From Nocardia testacea NBRC 100365 (lineage in GTDB: Bacteria; Actinomycetota; Actinomycetes; Mycobacteriales; Mycobacteriaceae): a DNA stretch of 64,000 bases. The notes under the pieces were generated by a model. The model did not search any database and had not been told where the DNA came from. It worked only from the letters and a program-made list of their open reading frames with translations. A program made the position numbers and the translations under genes. The DNA is taken from assembly GCF_000308775.1 (NCBI RefSeq), contig NZ_BAGJ01000269.1:1-64000 (forward strand). Direction: 5' to 3'. Within the stretch, counting starts at the first letter, position 1. Every line of letters starts with the position of its first letter. Positions 8,936 through 18,070 of this stretch are shown piece by piece.

Positions 8936-9730
8936 GTGAGCGAGGCCTTCTACCTGCCCGATCCCACGGACCCGCAGTGGTTCGTCTCCACCGAGCTCAC
9001 GCGCGGTCCGTGGTCGCCCGACGCCCAGCACGCCGGTCCCCCCTCCGCGCTGCTCGGCCATGTGATCGAACGGTGCGAACCCCGCCCGGGTTTCCAGGTG
9101 GGCCGCGTCGCCGTGGAGATCCTCGGACCCGTCCCCCTGGTCCCGCTCGCCGCGCAGGCCCGCCTAGTACGCCCGGGACGCAGTGTCGAACTGATCGAGG
9201 CGACGCTGTCCACCGACCGCGGTCCGGTGATGCGGGCCGCCGCGTGGCGATTCAAACTCGCCGAGCCCGAACTCGAGATTCCCGAACACCTGCTGCCGAC
9301 CGGGGCGCGCCCCGGCCCCGACCAGACGCCCGCTCCCGAACCGTTCCCCTCCAGTCAGCCCGCGGGATTCCACACCGGTATCGAATACCGCTACGTCACC
9401 GGCTCGTTCCGGGAACCCGGCCCGGCGGTGTGCTGGATCCGGCTGAAGTACCCGATCGTCGCCGGTACCACCCCCAGCCCGCTGGAACGCACCCTGGCCG
9501 CGGCGGATTCCGGCAACGGGGTCAGCGCGGTCCTCGACTGGGACCGCTACCTGTTCATCAACACCGATCTGACCGTCACCCTGCATCGTCAGCCGGCCGG
9601 CGAATGGGTCTGCCTCGACGCCGTCACCCATCCGCAGCCGCACGGTATCGGCTTGGCCGAGTCCGCCCTGTTCGACGAGAAGGGCCCGCTGGGCCGCAGC
9701 ACCCAGACCTTGTTCCTCGGCCCACGCTGA
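8936..9730 (+). CDS. Acyl-CoA thioesterase family protein (double hotdog)
   Basis: A 264-residue protein resembling the actinobacterial thioesterase family with two hotdog folds. PDAQHAGPPSALLGHVIER matches the N-terminal hotdog, and DPVTH-like VCLDAVTHPQPHGIGLAESALFDE (read in two parts) matches the C-terminal one. It would hydrolyse acyl-CoA, with chain length unknown. The GTG at 8936 is used because homology begins there; a longer N-terminus from 8819 is possible. It is divergent from the GntR/MFS pair. Confidence 0.75.
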   Translation: MSEAFYLPDPTDPQWFVSTELTRGPWSPDAQHAGPPSALLGHVIERCEPRPGFQVGRVAVEILGPVPLVPLAAQARLVRPGRSVELIEATLSTDRGPVMRAAAWRFKLAEPELEIPEHLLPTGARPGPDQTPAPEPFPSSQPAGFHTGIEYRYVTGSFREPGPAVCWIRLKYPIVAGTTPSPLERTLAAADSGNGVSAVLDWDRYLFINTDLTVTLHRQPAGEWVCLDAVTHPQPHGIGLAESALFDEKGPLGRSTQTLFLGPR

Positions 9731-9841
9731 CCGGGTCGAGCCCGGCGACCAGGGACTGCGCCGCCGGCGAACTCTTCGCGAAAGCCGTCGATCAGGGAGC
9801 CCGCGGCGCTCTCGCCCGGCACCTGCTCGGCGGGGGCCTGC

Positions 9842-10462
9842 TCAGCGGGCCGGGCCCGGCCCGGTTCGGGTATAGCCGCCCGCCCGGTCGCCGAACTCCC
9901 GGCGCACGGCAGCGTTCACCCGGTCGGTGTCGCCGGTCGCGAGCAGATCGATGAGCGCGCCACGCAATACCGCCAGCACCCGGGTGCGCTCGGCGCAGCC
10001 CTCCGCGCTGTCCCGGACGCGCGCGGGCTGGGCCGCGGCCAGCACCTCCAGCCAGTCCTCGACGGTTTCCCGGGCGAAGTCTGCCCACGGGCCCGCCGGT
10101 TCCACCAGCGAGCGAACATAGCCCTCCAGCCACAAAGTGAGCAGGGCGCGGCGCGACGGTTCGGCCAACCAGCCCCACAGTACGGCGGCGACCCGGTGCA
10201 GCCGATCCTCCGTCTGCCCGGACGCGGGAGTCCGGACAGTGGACAGCAGGGCGAGTTCCTCGGCCCGGGCCCGGGCGAGCAGCGCGCGCACCAGACCGTC
10301 CTTGCTGCCGAACAGGTAGAGCAGGACCCGCGGGCTGGTCCCGATGGCCGCCGCGAGCGGGCGCAGCGACATCTCACCCAAACCGTGGGCCAGCGCATAG
10401 CGATAGGCCGCTTCGAGCAGTTCGGCCTGCCGTGCCGAGGGGGTTGCGTCCGAGTCCACCAT
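9842..10462 (-). CDS. TetR-family transcriptional regulator
   Basis: A 206-residue TetR protein. The HTH covers about residues 10-55 (RQAELLEAAYRYALAHGL, then MSLRPLAAAIGTSPRVLLYLFGSK in two parts), and the ligand domain follows. It is divergent from a GNAT gene now interrupted by a stop, with a perfect 12-bp-arm inverted repeat between them that likely serves both promoters. Confidence 0.88.
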   Translation of the reverse strand: MVDSDATPSARQAELLEAAYRYALAHGLGEMSLRPLAAAIGTSPRVLLYLFGSKDGLVRALLARARAEELALLSTVRTPASGQTEDRLHRVAAVLWGWLAEPSRRALLTLWLEGYVRSLVEPAGPWADFARETVEDWLEVLAAAQPARVRDSAEGCAERTRVLAVLRGALIDLLATGDTDRVNAAVRREFGDRAGGYTRTGPGPAR

Positions 10463-10475
10463 GCGTGCATTCTGA

Positions 10476-10503
10476 CACCACTGAAACAGTCGTTTCAGTG
10501 GTG
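10476..10503. promoter_or_regulatory. Perfect TetR-type operator
   Basis: Arms CACCACTGAAAC and GTTTCAGTGGTG are exact reverse complements separated by AGTC. The site lies 13 bp from the TetR start and 31 bp from the GNAT start, so binding would control both directions. Confidence 0.8.
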
Positions 10504-10534
10504 GGCATCCGGTATCGCATCAGGAGGAACGACC

Positions 10535-11047
10535 ATGACCCGAACAGCCGCCGAACCGGCACGCGACCTCGCGATCCGCGCGCTCGGCCGGCCGGGCGAT
10601 CTGGGCTGGGCGGTGCAGGCACACGGTGAGCTCTATGCCGCCGAATTCGGCTGGGACATCTCCTTCGAAGCACTCGTGGCCGAGATAGTCGCCGAATACG
10701 CGACCGCCCCCGATCCCGCCCGTGCGGCCGGCTGGATCGCGACGCTCGACGGCGAACGGGTGGGGTGCGTGCTCTGTGTGCGCGGCGATACCGACGACAC
10801 CGCGAAGCTGCGTATCCTGCTGGTCCATCCGAAGGCCCGCGGCCACGGCCTGGGCAACCGGCTGGTCGCCACCTGACTGGACTTCGCGCGCGCCCGCGGC
10901 TACCGCCGGATCACCCTGTGGACCAACAGCGTGCTCACCTCGGCCCGCCGGATCTACCTGGCCGCCGGCTTCGAACTCGACGACGAACACCCCCACCACA
11001 GTTTCGGCCGGGACCTGATGGGACAGCACTGGTCCCGGCCGCTCTAG
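10535..11047 (+). pseudogene. GNAT N-acetyltransferase interrupted by an in-frame TGA
   Basis: The frame from the ATG at 10535 encodes an N-terminal GNAT half ending KLRILLVHPKARGHGLGNRLVAT (in two parts, the acetyl-CoA binding loop). Codon 114 is TGA (10874-10876). The same frame then continues with LDFARARGYRRITLWTN and IYLAAGFELDDEHPHHSFG, the normal C-terminal half, to TAG at 11045. A full product would be 170 residues. Relatives usually carry Cys or another residue here, so a single base change explains it. The gene keeps a Shine-Dalgarno (AGGAGG) and operator, so the loss looks recent. Confidence 0.82.
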
Positions 11048-11103
11048 CCCCCCCCCGGCTGTTCGCACACCCCGGCCCTCACCCCGCTCCCGGGACTACC
11101 CAC

Positions 11104-11520
11104 TCACCCCGGGGCGCGCGGGGTGAGCGCGACGACCGGCACGACGCGGCCCGCGGTGCGCTCGTACTCGGCCAGTGCGGGCAGGATCGCGACCATCTCG
11201 AGGTGCAGGCGATCGCGTTCGGGCCCGGCGTCGATCACCTGGGCATCGGCCTCGAAGAGCTCGGCGCCCACCTGCACGGTCACCGTCGGATGCGCGCACA
11301 GATTGTGGTACCAGGCCGGGTTCCGGGGCGCCCCGGCATTGGAGGCGACGATCACCAGCCGATCCCCGTCACGCAGATACATCACCGGTTTCGTATGTGG
11401 TAGGCCGGATTTCGCGCCGATCGTGGTGAGCAGAAGCAGATCGTAGCCCGCGAAGGGCCCGCCGACGCGTCCCTCGCCGGCACGGAATTCCTCGATGACC
11501 TCGTCGTCCCAGGCCGCCAT
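11104..11520 (-). CDS. Deazaflavin (F420)-dependent nitroreductase family protein
   Basis: A 138-residue split-barrel protein of the Ddn/F420 reductase family found in mycobacteria and nocardiae. Typical stretches are LLLLTTIGAKSGLPHTKPVMYL, read in two parts, then VIVASNAGAPRNPAWYHNL and HPTVTVQVG. Members use reduced F420 to reduce quinones, nitroimidazoles or other small molecules; the natural substrate is unknown. The ATG at 11520 follows GGAGGA at 7 bases, better than the GTG two codons upstream. Confidence 0.85.
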   Translation of the reverse strand: MAAWDDEVIEEFRAGEGRVGGPFAGYDLLLLTTIGAKSGLPHTKPVMYLRDGDRLVIVASNAGAPRNPAWYHNLCAHPTVTVQVGAELFEADAQVIDAGPERDRLHLEMVAILPALAEYERTAGRVVPVVALTPRAPG

Positions 11521-11568
11521 GTGCACGTCCTCCGCGTCCGAACCGCACCCCGCCGTTCAGCGGTGCGC

Positions 11569-11883
11569 TCATACCGGGGCGGGGATCGGTTTACCCAGCA
11601 CCCGGTTCAACCAGAATGCCCCGCGCAACCCGTGGAAAACAGCCATGACGAGTGCCCCGATACTCAGTGCCGCGAATCCGGCCCACGGATGCGCCCCGAG
11701 ATGGGCCGCGTATCCGAGCAGTGCCGCCATGACGAAGCCGAGCACTCCCGCGACCGCGTTCCGCACCGGCGCGTTTCCGGTGACATTCGGGAACTCCTCG
11801 CCCATCATCCCTTTCGCGAAATGCGGGAACGCGTTCGCGCCCAGCACGCCTGCCGCGAACCCTGTTACCACTGTCGGCCACAT
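11569..11883 (-). CDS. Small membrane protein of unknown function
   Basis: A 104-residue hydrophobic protein with about three membrane segments and a conserved-looking ANAFPHFAKGMMGEEFP motif after the first helix. I do not recognise a named family with certainty. The ATG at 11883 follows GAGGTG. Two copies of a 28-bp operator sit between this gene and the divergent TetR gene at 12014, so it is probably the repressor's target. Confidence 0.65.
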   Translation of the reverse strand: MWPTVVTGFAAGVLGANAFPHFAKGMMGEEFPNVTGNAPVRNAVAGVLGFVMAALLGYAAHLGAHPWAGFAALSIGALVMAVFHGLRGAFWLNRVLGKPIPAPV

Positions 11884-11894
11884 CGAACCCACCT

Positions 11895-11922
11895 CATTCG
11901 GTCAACGCTTGTAGTCCGAAAG
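11895..11922. promoter_or_regulatory. TetR operator copy 1 (imperfect)
   Basis: CATTCGGTCAAC, four bases, then GTAGTCCGAAAG. The left arm is identical to that of copy 2 and the right arm is a degraded version. It lies directly before the small membrane protein start, 42 bp from copy 2, about four helical turns. Confidence 0.65.
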
Positions 11923-11936
11923 TAGCAGTTGGCGCG

Positions 11937-11964
11937 CATTCGGTCAACACTCGTTGTCCGAATG
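11937..11964. promoter_or_regulatory. TetR operator copy 2
   Basis: CATTCGGTCAAC and GTTGTCCGAATG pair at 11 of 12 positions around a 4-base spacer. It lies 49 bp before the TetR start at 12014. Confidence 0.72.
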
Positions 11965-12013
11965 CAGGCGGTCACGGCCCAGGACACAACCGGGCGGGCC
12001 CTAGGCTGGTCGG

Positions 12014-12595
12014 GTGTCCGAAACCCAGCCGACCCGAGCCGAACAGCGGCGGCGCACCCAGGAACGCATTCTGCGGGCGGCCACCCGCCTGTTCGCCGAA
12101 TCCGGCTACGAGCGCACCACCATCCGCGCCGTCGCGGCCGCGGCGGAGACCGATCCCAGCCTGGTCATGCGTTATTTCGGGTCGAAAGAGGAACTGTTCG
12201 CCAGGGTCGCGGTCCCCGAACCCGACGCCCCGATCAGCGGCACCCCGGAACAAGCGGCCGAACAACTGCTCGCCGCACTGGCGGCGAAGATCGACGGCGA
12301 ACCCGACAGCGCGACCCTGGCCGCCGTCCGCACCATGCTCACCCATTCGGATACCGCGCAGAGCGTGCGCGCGGCGATGACCGCCCGGCAGCGGCAGGCC
12401 GCCGGGCACCTCGAACCCCACGACGCGGACCTGCGCGCGGGCTTGATCGGAGCGCTCACCCTCGGGGTCGTCATCAGCCGGCAACTATTGCGGCTGGACG
12501 CGGTCGCCGATGCCCCCGCCGACCGGATCATCGAACTGTTGCGCCCGGCCGTCCACGAGATCGCCCACGGCGGCCCACGACCCGCCCGCCCCTGA
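12014..12595 (+). CDS. TetR-family transcriptional regulator
   Basis: A 193-residue TetR protein. RTQERILRAATRLFAESGY and TTIRAVAAAAETDPSLVMRYF (two parts) form the HTH at about residues 14-58; the C-terminal domain resembles the TetR_C_33 type. The GTG at 12014 is used because only a few residues precede the HTH. It is divergent from the small membrane protein gene with paired operators between. Confidence 0.86.
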   Translation: MSETQPTRAEQRRRTQERILRAATRLFAESGYERTTIRAVAAAAETDPSLVMRYFGSKEELFARVAVPEPDAPISGTPEQAAEQLLAALAAKIDGEPDSATLAAVRTMLTHSDTAQSVRAAMTARQRQAAGHLEPHDADLRAGLIGALTLGVVISRQLLRLDAVADAPADRIIELLRPAVHEIAHGGPRPARP

Positions 12596-12693
12596 TCGGA
12601 TTCGCGGGAGACGCGTTCGCTCCGGACGGCGACGCACGACCCGCTGTGCCACCGAACGCGGCCGGGCCGACGGCCGCGGTGATCACCGGTCGG

Positions 12694-13635
12694 CTACCAG
12701 GATTCGATCAGCGGAACCGCGTGCTGCTGTCGCTGCCATTCCGCGGTGAGGCGACCGAGCCGGGCCGCGGCGGCGATGCCACGGACGCCCGCGACCCGGT
12801 CACCGCGTATCTCCAGGATCACCACACCCACGACCCGGTCCGCGAGGGTGGCCACCATGGCCGGGCAGCCGTTCACCACAGCCGCATGGATGGCGGGCGA
12901 ACCGCCGGCGAGCCGGCGCTTGGCCGGAGACGGCGCGAAACCGGCTCGCAGCGCCGCGGCGATCCGTTGCGGGGTCGGGTATCGGATCGGTTTCCCGGAC
13001 GACCGCAGCCCGGCGCCGTCGGAGATGCCGGTGGCGTCGTCGGTCAGCAGCGCGACCAACTGTTCGGTCCGCCCCGAGGACGCGGCAGCGACGAACGCCT
13101 CGACGATGCGGCGGGCGGAGGCGGGGTCGATATCGGAGATATGGCCGGCGGCGGCGATCCGGCGTCGGGCCCGATGGGCGTGCTGCTGGCTCCCGGACTC
13201 GGTGATGCCGAGGAACTCGGCGATCTCGGCGTGGCTGTATGCGAATGCCTCGCGCAGCACGTAGACGGCCCGCTCGACCGGTGCCAGCCGTTCCATGAGC
13301 GTCAGTACCGCCAGTGTCACCGATTCGCGCTGTTCGACGGTATCGGCCGGGCCCAGCATCGGGTCGCCGTCGAGGAGAGGTTCGGGCATCCAGGTGCCGA
13401 CCGCCCGTTCGCGCCGCATCTGCGCCGAACGCAACCGGTCGAGCGCCAGATTGGTGACGATCTTGGTCAGCCAAGCCTCGGGCACTTCGATGTACTCCCG
13501 GTCGGCGGCCTGCCACCGCAGGAAGGCATCCTGCACCGTGTCCTCGGCGTCGGCGGCCGAGCCGAGCAGCCGATAGGCGAGCGAGGCCAGCCTGTTCCGG
13601 CTGGCCTCGAATCGCGCCACGGTGGCAGTGTCCAC
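12694..13635 (-). CDS. sigJ: ECF41-type RNA polymerase sigma factor SigJ
   Basis: A 313-residue extracytoplasmic-function sigma factor. Region 2 (LASLAYRLLGSAADAEDTVQDAFLRW, in two parts) and region 4 (YSHAEIAEFLGITESGSQQHAHRAR, in two parts) are followed by a SnoaL-like C-terminal domain of about 120 residues, the mark of ECF41. The linker motif WMPEPLL near residue 95 is present. In this group the fused domain replaces an anti-sigma factor. The GTG at 13635 lies 10 bp after the oxidoreductase stop, so the two form an operon, as is usual for ECF41. Confidence 0.9.
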   Translation of the reverse strand: MDTATVARFEASRNRLASLAYRLLGSAADAEDTVQDAFLRWQAADREYIEVPEAWLTKIVTNLALDRLRSAQMRRERAVGTWMPEPLLDGDPMLGPADTVEQRESVTLAVLTLMERLAPVERAVYVLREAFAYSHAEIAEFLGITESGSQQHAHRARRRIAAAGHISDIDPASARRIVEAFVAAASSGRTEQLVALLTDDATGISDGAGLRSSGKPIRYPTPQRIAAALRAGFAPSPAKRRLAGGSPAIHAAVVNGCPAMVATLADRVVGVVILEIRGDRVAGVRGIAAAARLGRLTAEWQRQQHAVPLIESW

Positions 13636-13645
13636 GGGCAGGACT

Positions 13646-14836
13646 CTATCCTGCGACCAGAACGGCCGAGGGCACTCCCGTGGCCGCCGCACGGTACCGG
13701 TGACTCCGCTTCCCGAAGGTCGGGTGGCCGATGGCCCAGCCGCTGGTCGCCACGATCGCCGCCTTGACCCACGCCGCCGGCCGGCCGCACAGTGCCCCGG
13801 ACTTCGCGCCGGCGTCACCGTCGACCAGCTGGAAGATCCCGTCCTTGCGGCCGAGGCCGATGTGGTTGCCGACATAGCTCAGCGCGGTCGTCTCGACCTG
13901 GCGCGCGGTCCGATCTCCGATGATCGCGGACGTCGCCTGCATACCGGTGAATCCCGCCGAAGCGCACGACATCGGCAGTGGCCGGCCGTTGTCACCGATG
14001 ACGAAAGCGCTGTCACCCGCCACGTAGACATCGGGGTGCGAGACCGACCGCATCTGACGGTCGACTCTGATCTGCCCGCCTGCCACCACTTCGAGGCCGC
14101 TGGCGGCGGCAATCGGGTGGACGGCGAAACCGGCGGTCCACACGGTCGCGTCGGATGCGAACACGGTGCCGTCGGCGGCGACCGCCGCCGCCTCCTCGAC
14201 CCGTTCGATGGTGGTGTGCTCGTGGATCGTGATTCCGAACCGGTCGAATGCGCGGAGCAGGTGACGGCGGGCCTTCGGCCCCAGCCACCCGCCCAGCTCA
14301 CCGCCGGTGACGAGCTCGACCCGCAGCCCCGGCCGGGATTCGGCGATCTCGGTGGCGGCCTCGATCGCGGTCAGGTTGCCGCCGACCACCAGCACCCTCC
14401 CGTCCGCGCCCAGTTCGTCCAGGCGAGAGCGCAGGCGCAATGCGGACGGCCGCGTGGCCACGTGGAAAGCGTGTTCGGCGACACCGGCGACGCCATGCTC
14501 GGCGGCGGTGCTCCCGAGTGCGTACAGAAGGGTGTCGTAGGCGAGCCGGTCGGTGCCCGCGGCATCGGCGACGGTGACGTCCCGGCGCTCGACGTCGATA
14601 CCGGTCACCCGCGCGATTCGCAGCCGGATACCGGTGCCCGCGAACACCTCCGCCAGCGGCCGGTGCGGGAGATCCCGCCCGGCGGCGAGCTGATGCAGGC
14701 GCAACCGCTCCACGAAATCGGGTTCGGCGTTGACGACGGTGATCTCGAAATCATCGGAATGCAGTTGACGGGCCAGGTATCCGGCGCAGAAGGCTCCGGC
14801 GTATCCGGCCCCGAGGACGACGATGCGATGCGGCAT
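13646..14836 (-). CDS. NAD(P)/FAD-dependent oxidoreductase linked to SigJ
   Basis: A 396-residue flavoprotein with GAGYAGAFCA at the N-terminus, VVGGNLTAIEAATEIAE near residue 155 and VYVAGDSA near residue 270. It resembles NDH-2-like or ferredoxin-reductase-like oxidoreductases. ECF41 sigma factors are commonly encoded beside oxidoreductases or carboxymuconolactone decarboxylases, and the sigma factor usually drives this neighbour's promoter. The ATG at 14836 has AGGAG upstream. Confidence 0.84.
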   Translation of the reverse strand: MPHRIVVLGAGYAGAFCAGYLARQLHSDDFEITVVNAEPDFVERLRLHQLAAGRDLPHRPLAEVFAGTGIRLRIARVTGIDVERRDVTVADAAGTDRLAYDTLLYALGSTAAEHGVAGVAEHAFHVATRPSALRLRSRLDELGADGRVLVVGGNLTAIEAATEIAESRPGLRVELVTGGELGGWLGPKARRHLLRAFDRFGITIHEHTTIERVEEAAAVAADGTVFASDATVWTAGFAVHPIAAASGLEVVAGGQIRVDRQMRSVSHPDVYVAGDSAFVIGDNGRPLPMSCASAGFTGMQATSAIIGDRTARQVETTALSYVGNHIGLGRKDGIFQLVDGDAGAKSGALCGRPAAWVKAAIVATSGWAIGHPTFGKRSHRYRAAATGVPSAVLVAG

Positions 14837-14947
14837 GGTTCGCTCCTGTCTGGTTCGCGTGCTTCCTGAACGAGACGGCTTCCGCGTTCCTGACAACATC
14901 GAGTGGTGATGTGGATCACTATCCTCGGCCCGGGCGTGCTCCACTAC

Positions 14948-14981
14948 GCGGACAGCCCCGGCCGGCACCGGGGCTGTCCGC
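14948..14981 (-). terminator. Terminator hairpin after the aldolase gene
   Basis: A perfect 14-bp stem with a CCGGCA loop lies about 45 bp past the stop of the meta-cleavage operon and likely ends that transcript. It also separates it from the SigJ operon promoter. Confidence 0.72.
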
Positions 14982-15025
14982 TGTCCGGCCGCGGCGGCGC
15001 GGTCACCCGAGCCGCCGCGGACCGG

Positions 15026-16072
15026 TCAGGCAGGCTGTTGTTCGGCCTTCTGCTCGGCCAGCATGGTGAGCGCGATATCGACGATCATGTCCTCCTGACC
15101 GCCCACCAACCGCCGCCGGCCCGCCTCCATCAGCAGGGTCCGGACATCGATCCCGTACCGCTCACTGGCGGCCTCGGCATGCCGCAGGAAGCTGGAGTAC
15201 ACCCCGGCGTAGCCGAGTGTGAGGGTTTCCCGGTCCACCCGCACCGGGCGGTCCTGCAACGGCCGGACCAGATCGTCGGCGGCGTCCTGCAGCGCGAACA
15301 CATCACACCCGTGCTTCCAGCCCAGCACATCGGCGACGGCCACGAACGCTTCGATCGGCGTATTGCCCGCGCCCGCACCGTGACCGGCCAGCGAGGCATC
15401 GACCCGGGTGACCCCGTTCTCCACGGCCACCACCGAATTCGCCACCGACAGCGACAGATTCTCGTGGGCGTGGATACCGAGTTCGGTCGCCGGGTCGAGC
15501 ACATCGCGGTATGCCAGGATGCGGTCGCGCACACCGTTCATGGTGAGGCGGCCGCCGGAATCGGTGACGTAGACGCAGTGCGCGCCGTAGCTCTCCATGA
15601 GCTTGGCCTGCGCGGCCAGCTGGGCCGGTTCGGCCATATGGCTCATCATCAGGAAGCCGGAAACGTCCATTCCGATCTCCCGCGCGGTGGCGATGTGCTG
15701 GGCGGCGACATCGGCCTCCGTGCAATGGGTGGCCACTCGCACCGAGCGCACGCCCAGGCCCCAGGCCCGCCGCAGATCCTCGGCGGTACCCACACCGGGC
15801 AGCAGCAGGCTGGTCAGCCGCGCGTTCTTCAGATTCGCGGCGGCGGCCTCGAGCCAGGTCCAGTCGCTGTGCGAGCCGGGACCGTAGTTCACCGAACCGC
15901 CGGCCAGACCGTCCCCGTGCGCGACCTCGATGGCGTCGACACCGGCGGCATCGAGCGCGGCCACGATCCTGCCGACGTTCTCCGGGGTGATCCGGTGCCG
16001 GATGGCGTGCATTCCGTCGCGCAGGGTCACATCCTGGACGAAAACGGTCGGCACGGCGTCGGGCTCGCTCAT
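15026..16072 (-). CDS. dmpG: 4-hydroxy-2-oxovalerate aldolase
   Basis: A 348-residue DmpG/BphI/HsaF-type class II aldolase that splits 4-hydroxy-2-oxo acids to pyruvate and an aldehyde. The reading [13 protein letters not shown] gives the catalytic Arg-Asp and metal Asp; [15 protein letters not shown] supplies the HxH metal site. It works as a channelling complex with the acylating aldehyde dehydrogenase encoded 79 bp upstream. The ATG at 16072 has AGGTG upstream and is preferred over a longer start. Confidence 0.93.
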   Translation of the reverse strand: MSEPDAVPTVFVQDVTLRDGMHAIRHRITPENVGRIVAALDAAGVDAIEVAHGDGLAGGSVNYGPGSHSDWTWLEAAAANLKNARLTSLLLPGVGTAEDLRRAWGLGVRSVRVATHCTEADVAAQHIATAREIGMDVSGFLMMSHMAEPAQLAAQAKLMESYGAHCVYVTDSGGRLTMNGVRDRILAYRDVLDPATELGIHAHENLSLSVANSVVAVENGVTRVDASLAGHGAGAGNTPIEAFVAVADVLGWKHGCDVFALQDAADDLVRPLQDRPVRVDRETLTLGYAGVYSSFLRHAEAASERYGIDVRTLLMEAGRRRLVGGQEDMIVDIALTMLAEQKAEQQPA

Positions 16073-16151
16073 CGGGCACCTACTTTCTCTATTGGGCATG
16101 GGCGGGGGCCTGCGTGGTCACGCTGCGCTACCACCTCCGGGCCTGACCCGC

Positions 16152-17114
16152 TCATGCCGCCTGCTGGATGTTCTGCGCGATGCGCTCGGCGACCTGCAAT
16201 CCGGCCGAGGTCATGATGTCGAGATTGCCGGCGTAGGCGGGCAGGTAGTGGGCCGCGCCCTCGACCTCGAGGAACACCGACACCCGGTGGGTCGGGAAGG
16301 AGTCGTTGTCCTTGGCGAGCAGCGTGTGCACCGGCTGGTCCGAGGGGATCGCGTCGATCTGCACTTCCTGCTTGAGCCGGTAGCCGGGCACGTAGGCCGC
16401 CACATCGTCGACCATCTTCGCCACCGAGGCCTTGATCTGCTCGTGCGAATCCGTGTCGGGGGCGGTGACCAGGCAGAAGACCGTATCGCGCATGATCAGC
16501 GGCGGTTCGGCCGGATTCAGGATGATCACCGCTTTGCCGCGTTCCGCCCCGCCCACGGTTTCGATGGCGTGCGCGGTGGTCTCGGTGAACTCGTCGATAT
16601 TGGCGCGGGTGCCGGGCCCGGCGGATTTCGAGGCGATGGAGGCCACGATCTCGGCATAGGGTACCGGCACCACCCGGGAGACCGCGGCCACGATCGGGAT
16701 GGTGGCCTGGCCACCACAGGTCACCATGTTCACGTTCGGCGCGGCGAGATGTTCCTCGAGGTTCACCGGCGGCACCACGAACGGGCCGATGGCCGCGGGG
16801 GTGAGGTCGATCAGGCGTTTACCCAGCGGCGCCAGCCGCTCGTGGTTCTGCTTGTGCGCCTTGGCCGAGGTGGCGTCGAAGACGATGTCGATCTCGTCGA
16901 AATTCGGCAGCGCGATCAGGCCCTCCACGCCCTCGTGGGTGGTGGGCACCTTCAACCGGGCGGCCCGGGCGAGTCCGTCGGATTCCGGGTCGATACCGAC
17001 CATGGCGCCCATCTCCAGGAATCGGGAATGGCGCAGCACTTTGATCATCAGGTCGGTGCCGATATTGCCCGAACCGATGATCGCGACCTTGGTACGCGTG
17101 TTGTTGTCACTCAC
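16152..17114 (-). CDS. Acetaldehyde (or propanal) dehydrogenase, acylating
   Basis: A 320-residue DmpF/BphJ/HsaG-type enzyme that oxidises the aldolase's aldehyde to acyl-CoA with NAD and Co[15 protein letters not shown] is the NAD-binding turn; [15 protein letters not shown] contains the catalytic Cys (about residue 132). It starts inside the stop of the hydratase gene (ATGA). HsaG prefers propanal and DmpF acetaldehyde; I cannot tell which from sequence alone. Confidence 0.93.
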   Translation of the reverse strand: MSDNNTRTKVAIIGSGNIGTDLMIKVLRHSRFLEMGAMVGIDPESDGLARAARLKVPTTHEGVEGLIALPNFDEIDIVFDATSAKAHKQNHERLAPLGKRLIDLTPAAIGPFVVPPVNLEEHLAAPNVNMVTCGGQATIPIVAAVSRVVPVPYAEIVASIASKSAGPGTRANIDEFTETTAHAIETVGGAERGKAVIILNPAEPPLIMRDTVFCLVTAPDTDSHEQIKASVAKMVDDVAAYVPGYRLKQEVQIDAIPSDQPVHTLLAKDNDSFPTHRVSVFLEVEGAAHYLPAYAGNLDIMTSAGLQVAERIAQNIQQAA

Positions 17115-17959
17115 TGGGAGACCTCCGAAGCGGTGGTGAACGAAGCCGTGACCGTCCCGAGGCCGGAGATGGCGGCGGTGACGGTGGCGCCGGGGTGCAG
17201 CGGCCGCATCGGGCCGAGCGCGCCGGAGAGGATCACCTGCCCGGCCCGCAGCGGCTCACCGAAGGTGCGGGCCTGCCGGGCGAGCCAGGACAGGGCGTTG
17301 AGCGGGTCGCCGAGGCAGGCGGCGCCATTACCGGTCGACACTTCCTCCCCGTCGATACGCATGCTCATGGTGACGTCGACGGGCTCGAAGTCGTCTAGGG
17401 TCCGGCGCTCGGTGCCGAGCACGTAGAGACCACTCGACGCATTGTCGGCCACGGTGTCGGCGAAGGAGATGTTCCAGTCGGTGATCCGGCTGTCCACGAT
17501 CTCCAGCGCGGCCACCGCTTCGGCCACCGCCGCGCGGCACTGGTCGATATCGAGCGGTCCCTCGGCGAGGTCTTCGCCCAGGATGAACGCGATCTCGGCC
17601 TCGGCCCGCGGCTGCAACAGCCGGTCGATCGGGATCACCTCGCCGTCCGAATACGCCATATCGGAGAACAGGACCCCGAAATCGGGCTGGTCCACGCCCA
17701 GCTGCTGCTGGACGGCCTGCGAGGTCGCGCCGATCTTGCGGCCGACCACCGTGACCTCCGGGGAGACCCGGGCGGCGTTGAACCGCTCCTGGATCCGGTA
17801 GGCGGTGGCGACATCGTCCGGGCTGATCAACCCCTCCCGCAGCGGGGCACAGGTCCGGCGCGTCTGCGCGGCGGTGATCAGGCGTTGCGCGGCACGGGCG
17901 ACGATCGACTCGTCTACGCCGGGCCCGCTGTCGCTGATGCTGTCGACAGTGGTGGCCAC
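17111..17959 (-). CDS. 2-keto-4-pentenoate hydratase family protein
   Basis: About 282 residues of the fumarylacetoacetase-like hydratase family (MhpD/DmpE/HsaE), which adds water to 2-hydroxypenta-2,4-dienoate. [31 protein letters not shown] and the final [12 protein letters not shown] are characteristic. The start is one of two adjacent GTG codons after GGAGGT; the second is used here. It heads the three-gene lower meta-cleavage operon opposite an IclR gene. No ring-cleavage dioxygenase or upstream hydrolase is present in the window. Confidence 0.88.
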   Translation of the reverse strand: MATTVDSISDSGPGVDESIVARAAQRLITAAQTRRTCAPLREGLISPDDVATAYRIQERFNAARVSPEVTVVGRKIGATSQAVQQQLGVDQPDFGVLFSDMAYSDGEVIPIDRLLQPRAEAEIAFILGEDLAEGPLDIDQCRAAVAEAVAALEIVDSRITDWNISFADTVADNASSGLYVLGTERRTLDDFEPVDVTMSMRIDGEEVSTGNGAACLGDPLNALSWLARQARTFGEPLRAGQVILSGALGPMRPLHPGATVTAAISGLGTVTASFTTASEVSQ

Positions 17960-18030
17960 CACGACCTCCGTTCTCCTCTTCGTCGGGGTGTGACCAGTGC
18001 ACACCCTCGGAGCGGGTCTGAACAGTAATG

Positions 18031-18049
18031 TGGTCCACTGACTGGACCA
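18031..18049. promoter_or_regulatory. IclR operator candidate
   Basis: TGGTCCA and TGGACCA are exact reverse complements separated by CTGAC. The site lies between the divergent hydratase operon and the IclR gene, 22 bp before the latter's ATG. Confidence 0.7.
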
Positions 18050-18070
18050 GTCTCACCAGAAGGGCCGCCC

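Noticed and set aside
10874-10876. TGA in the GNAT gene as a selenocysteine codon
   Set aside because: No stable SECIS-like hairpin is evident after it and no Sec machinery is in view; a nonsense mutation is simpler.
14837-14947. An ECF41-type promoter before the oxidoreductase gene
   Set aside because: TGTCAG and CGTC occur but with spacing of about 11 bases, too short for a -35/-10 pair.
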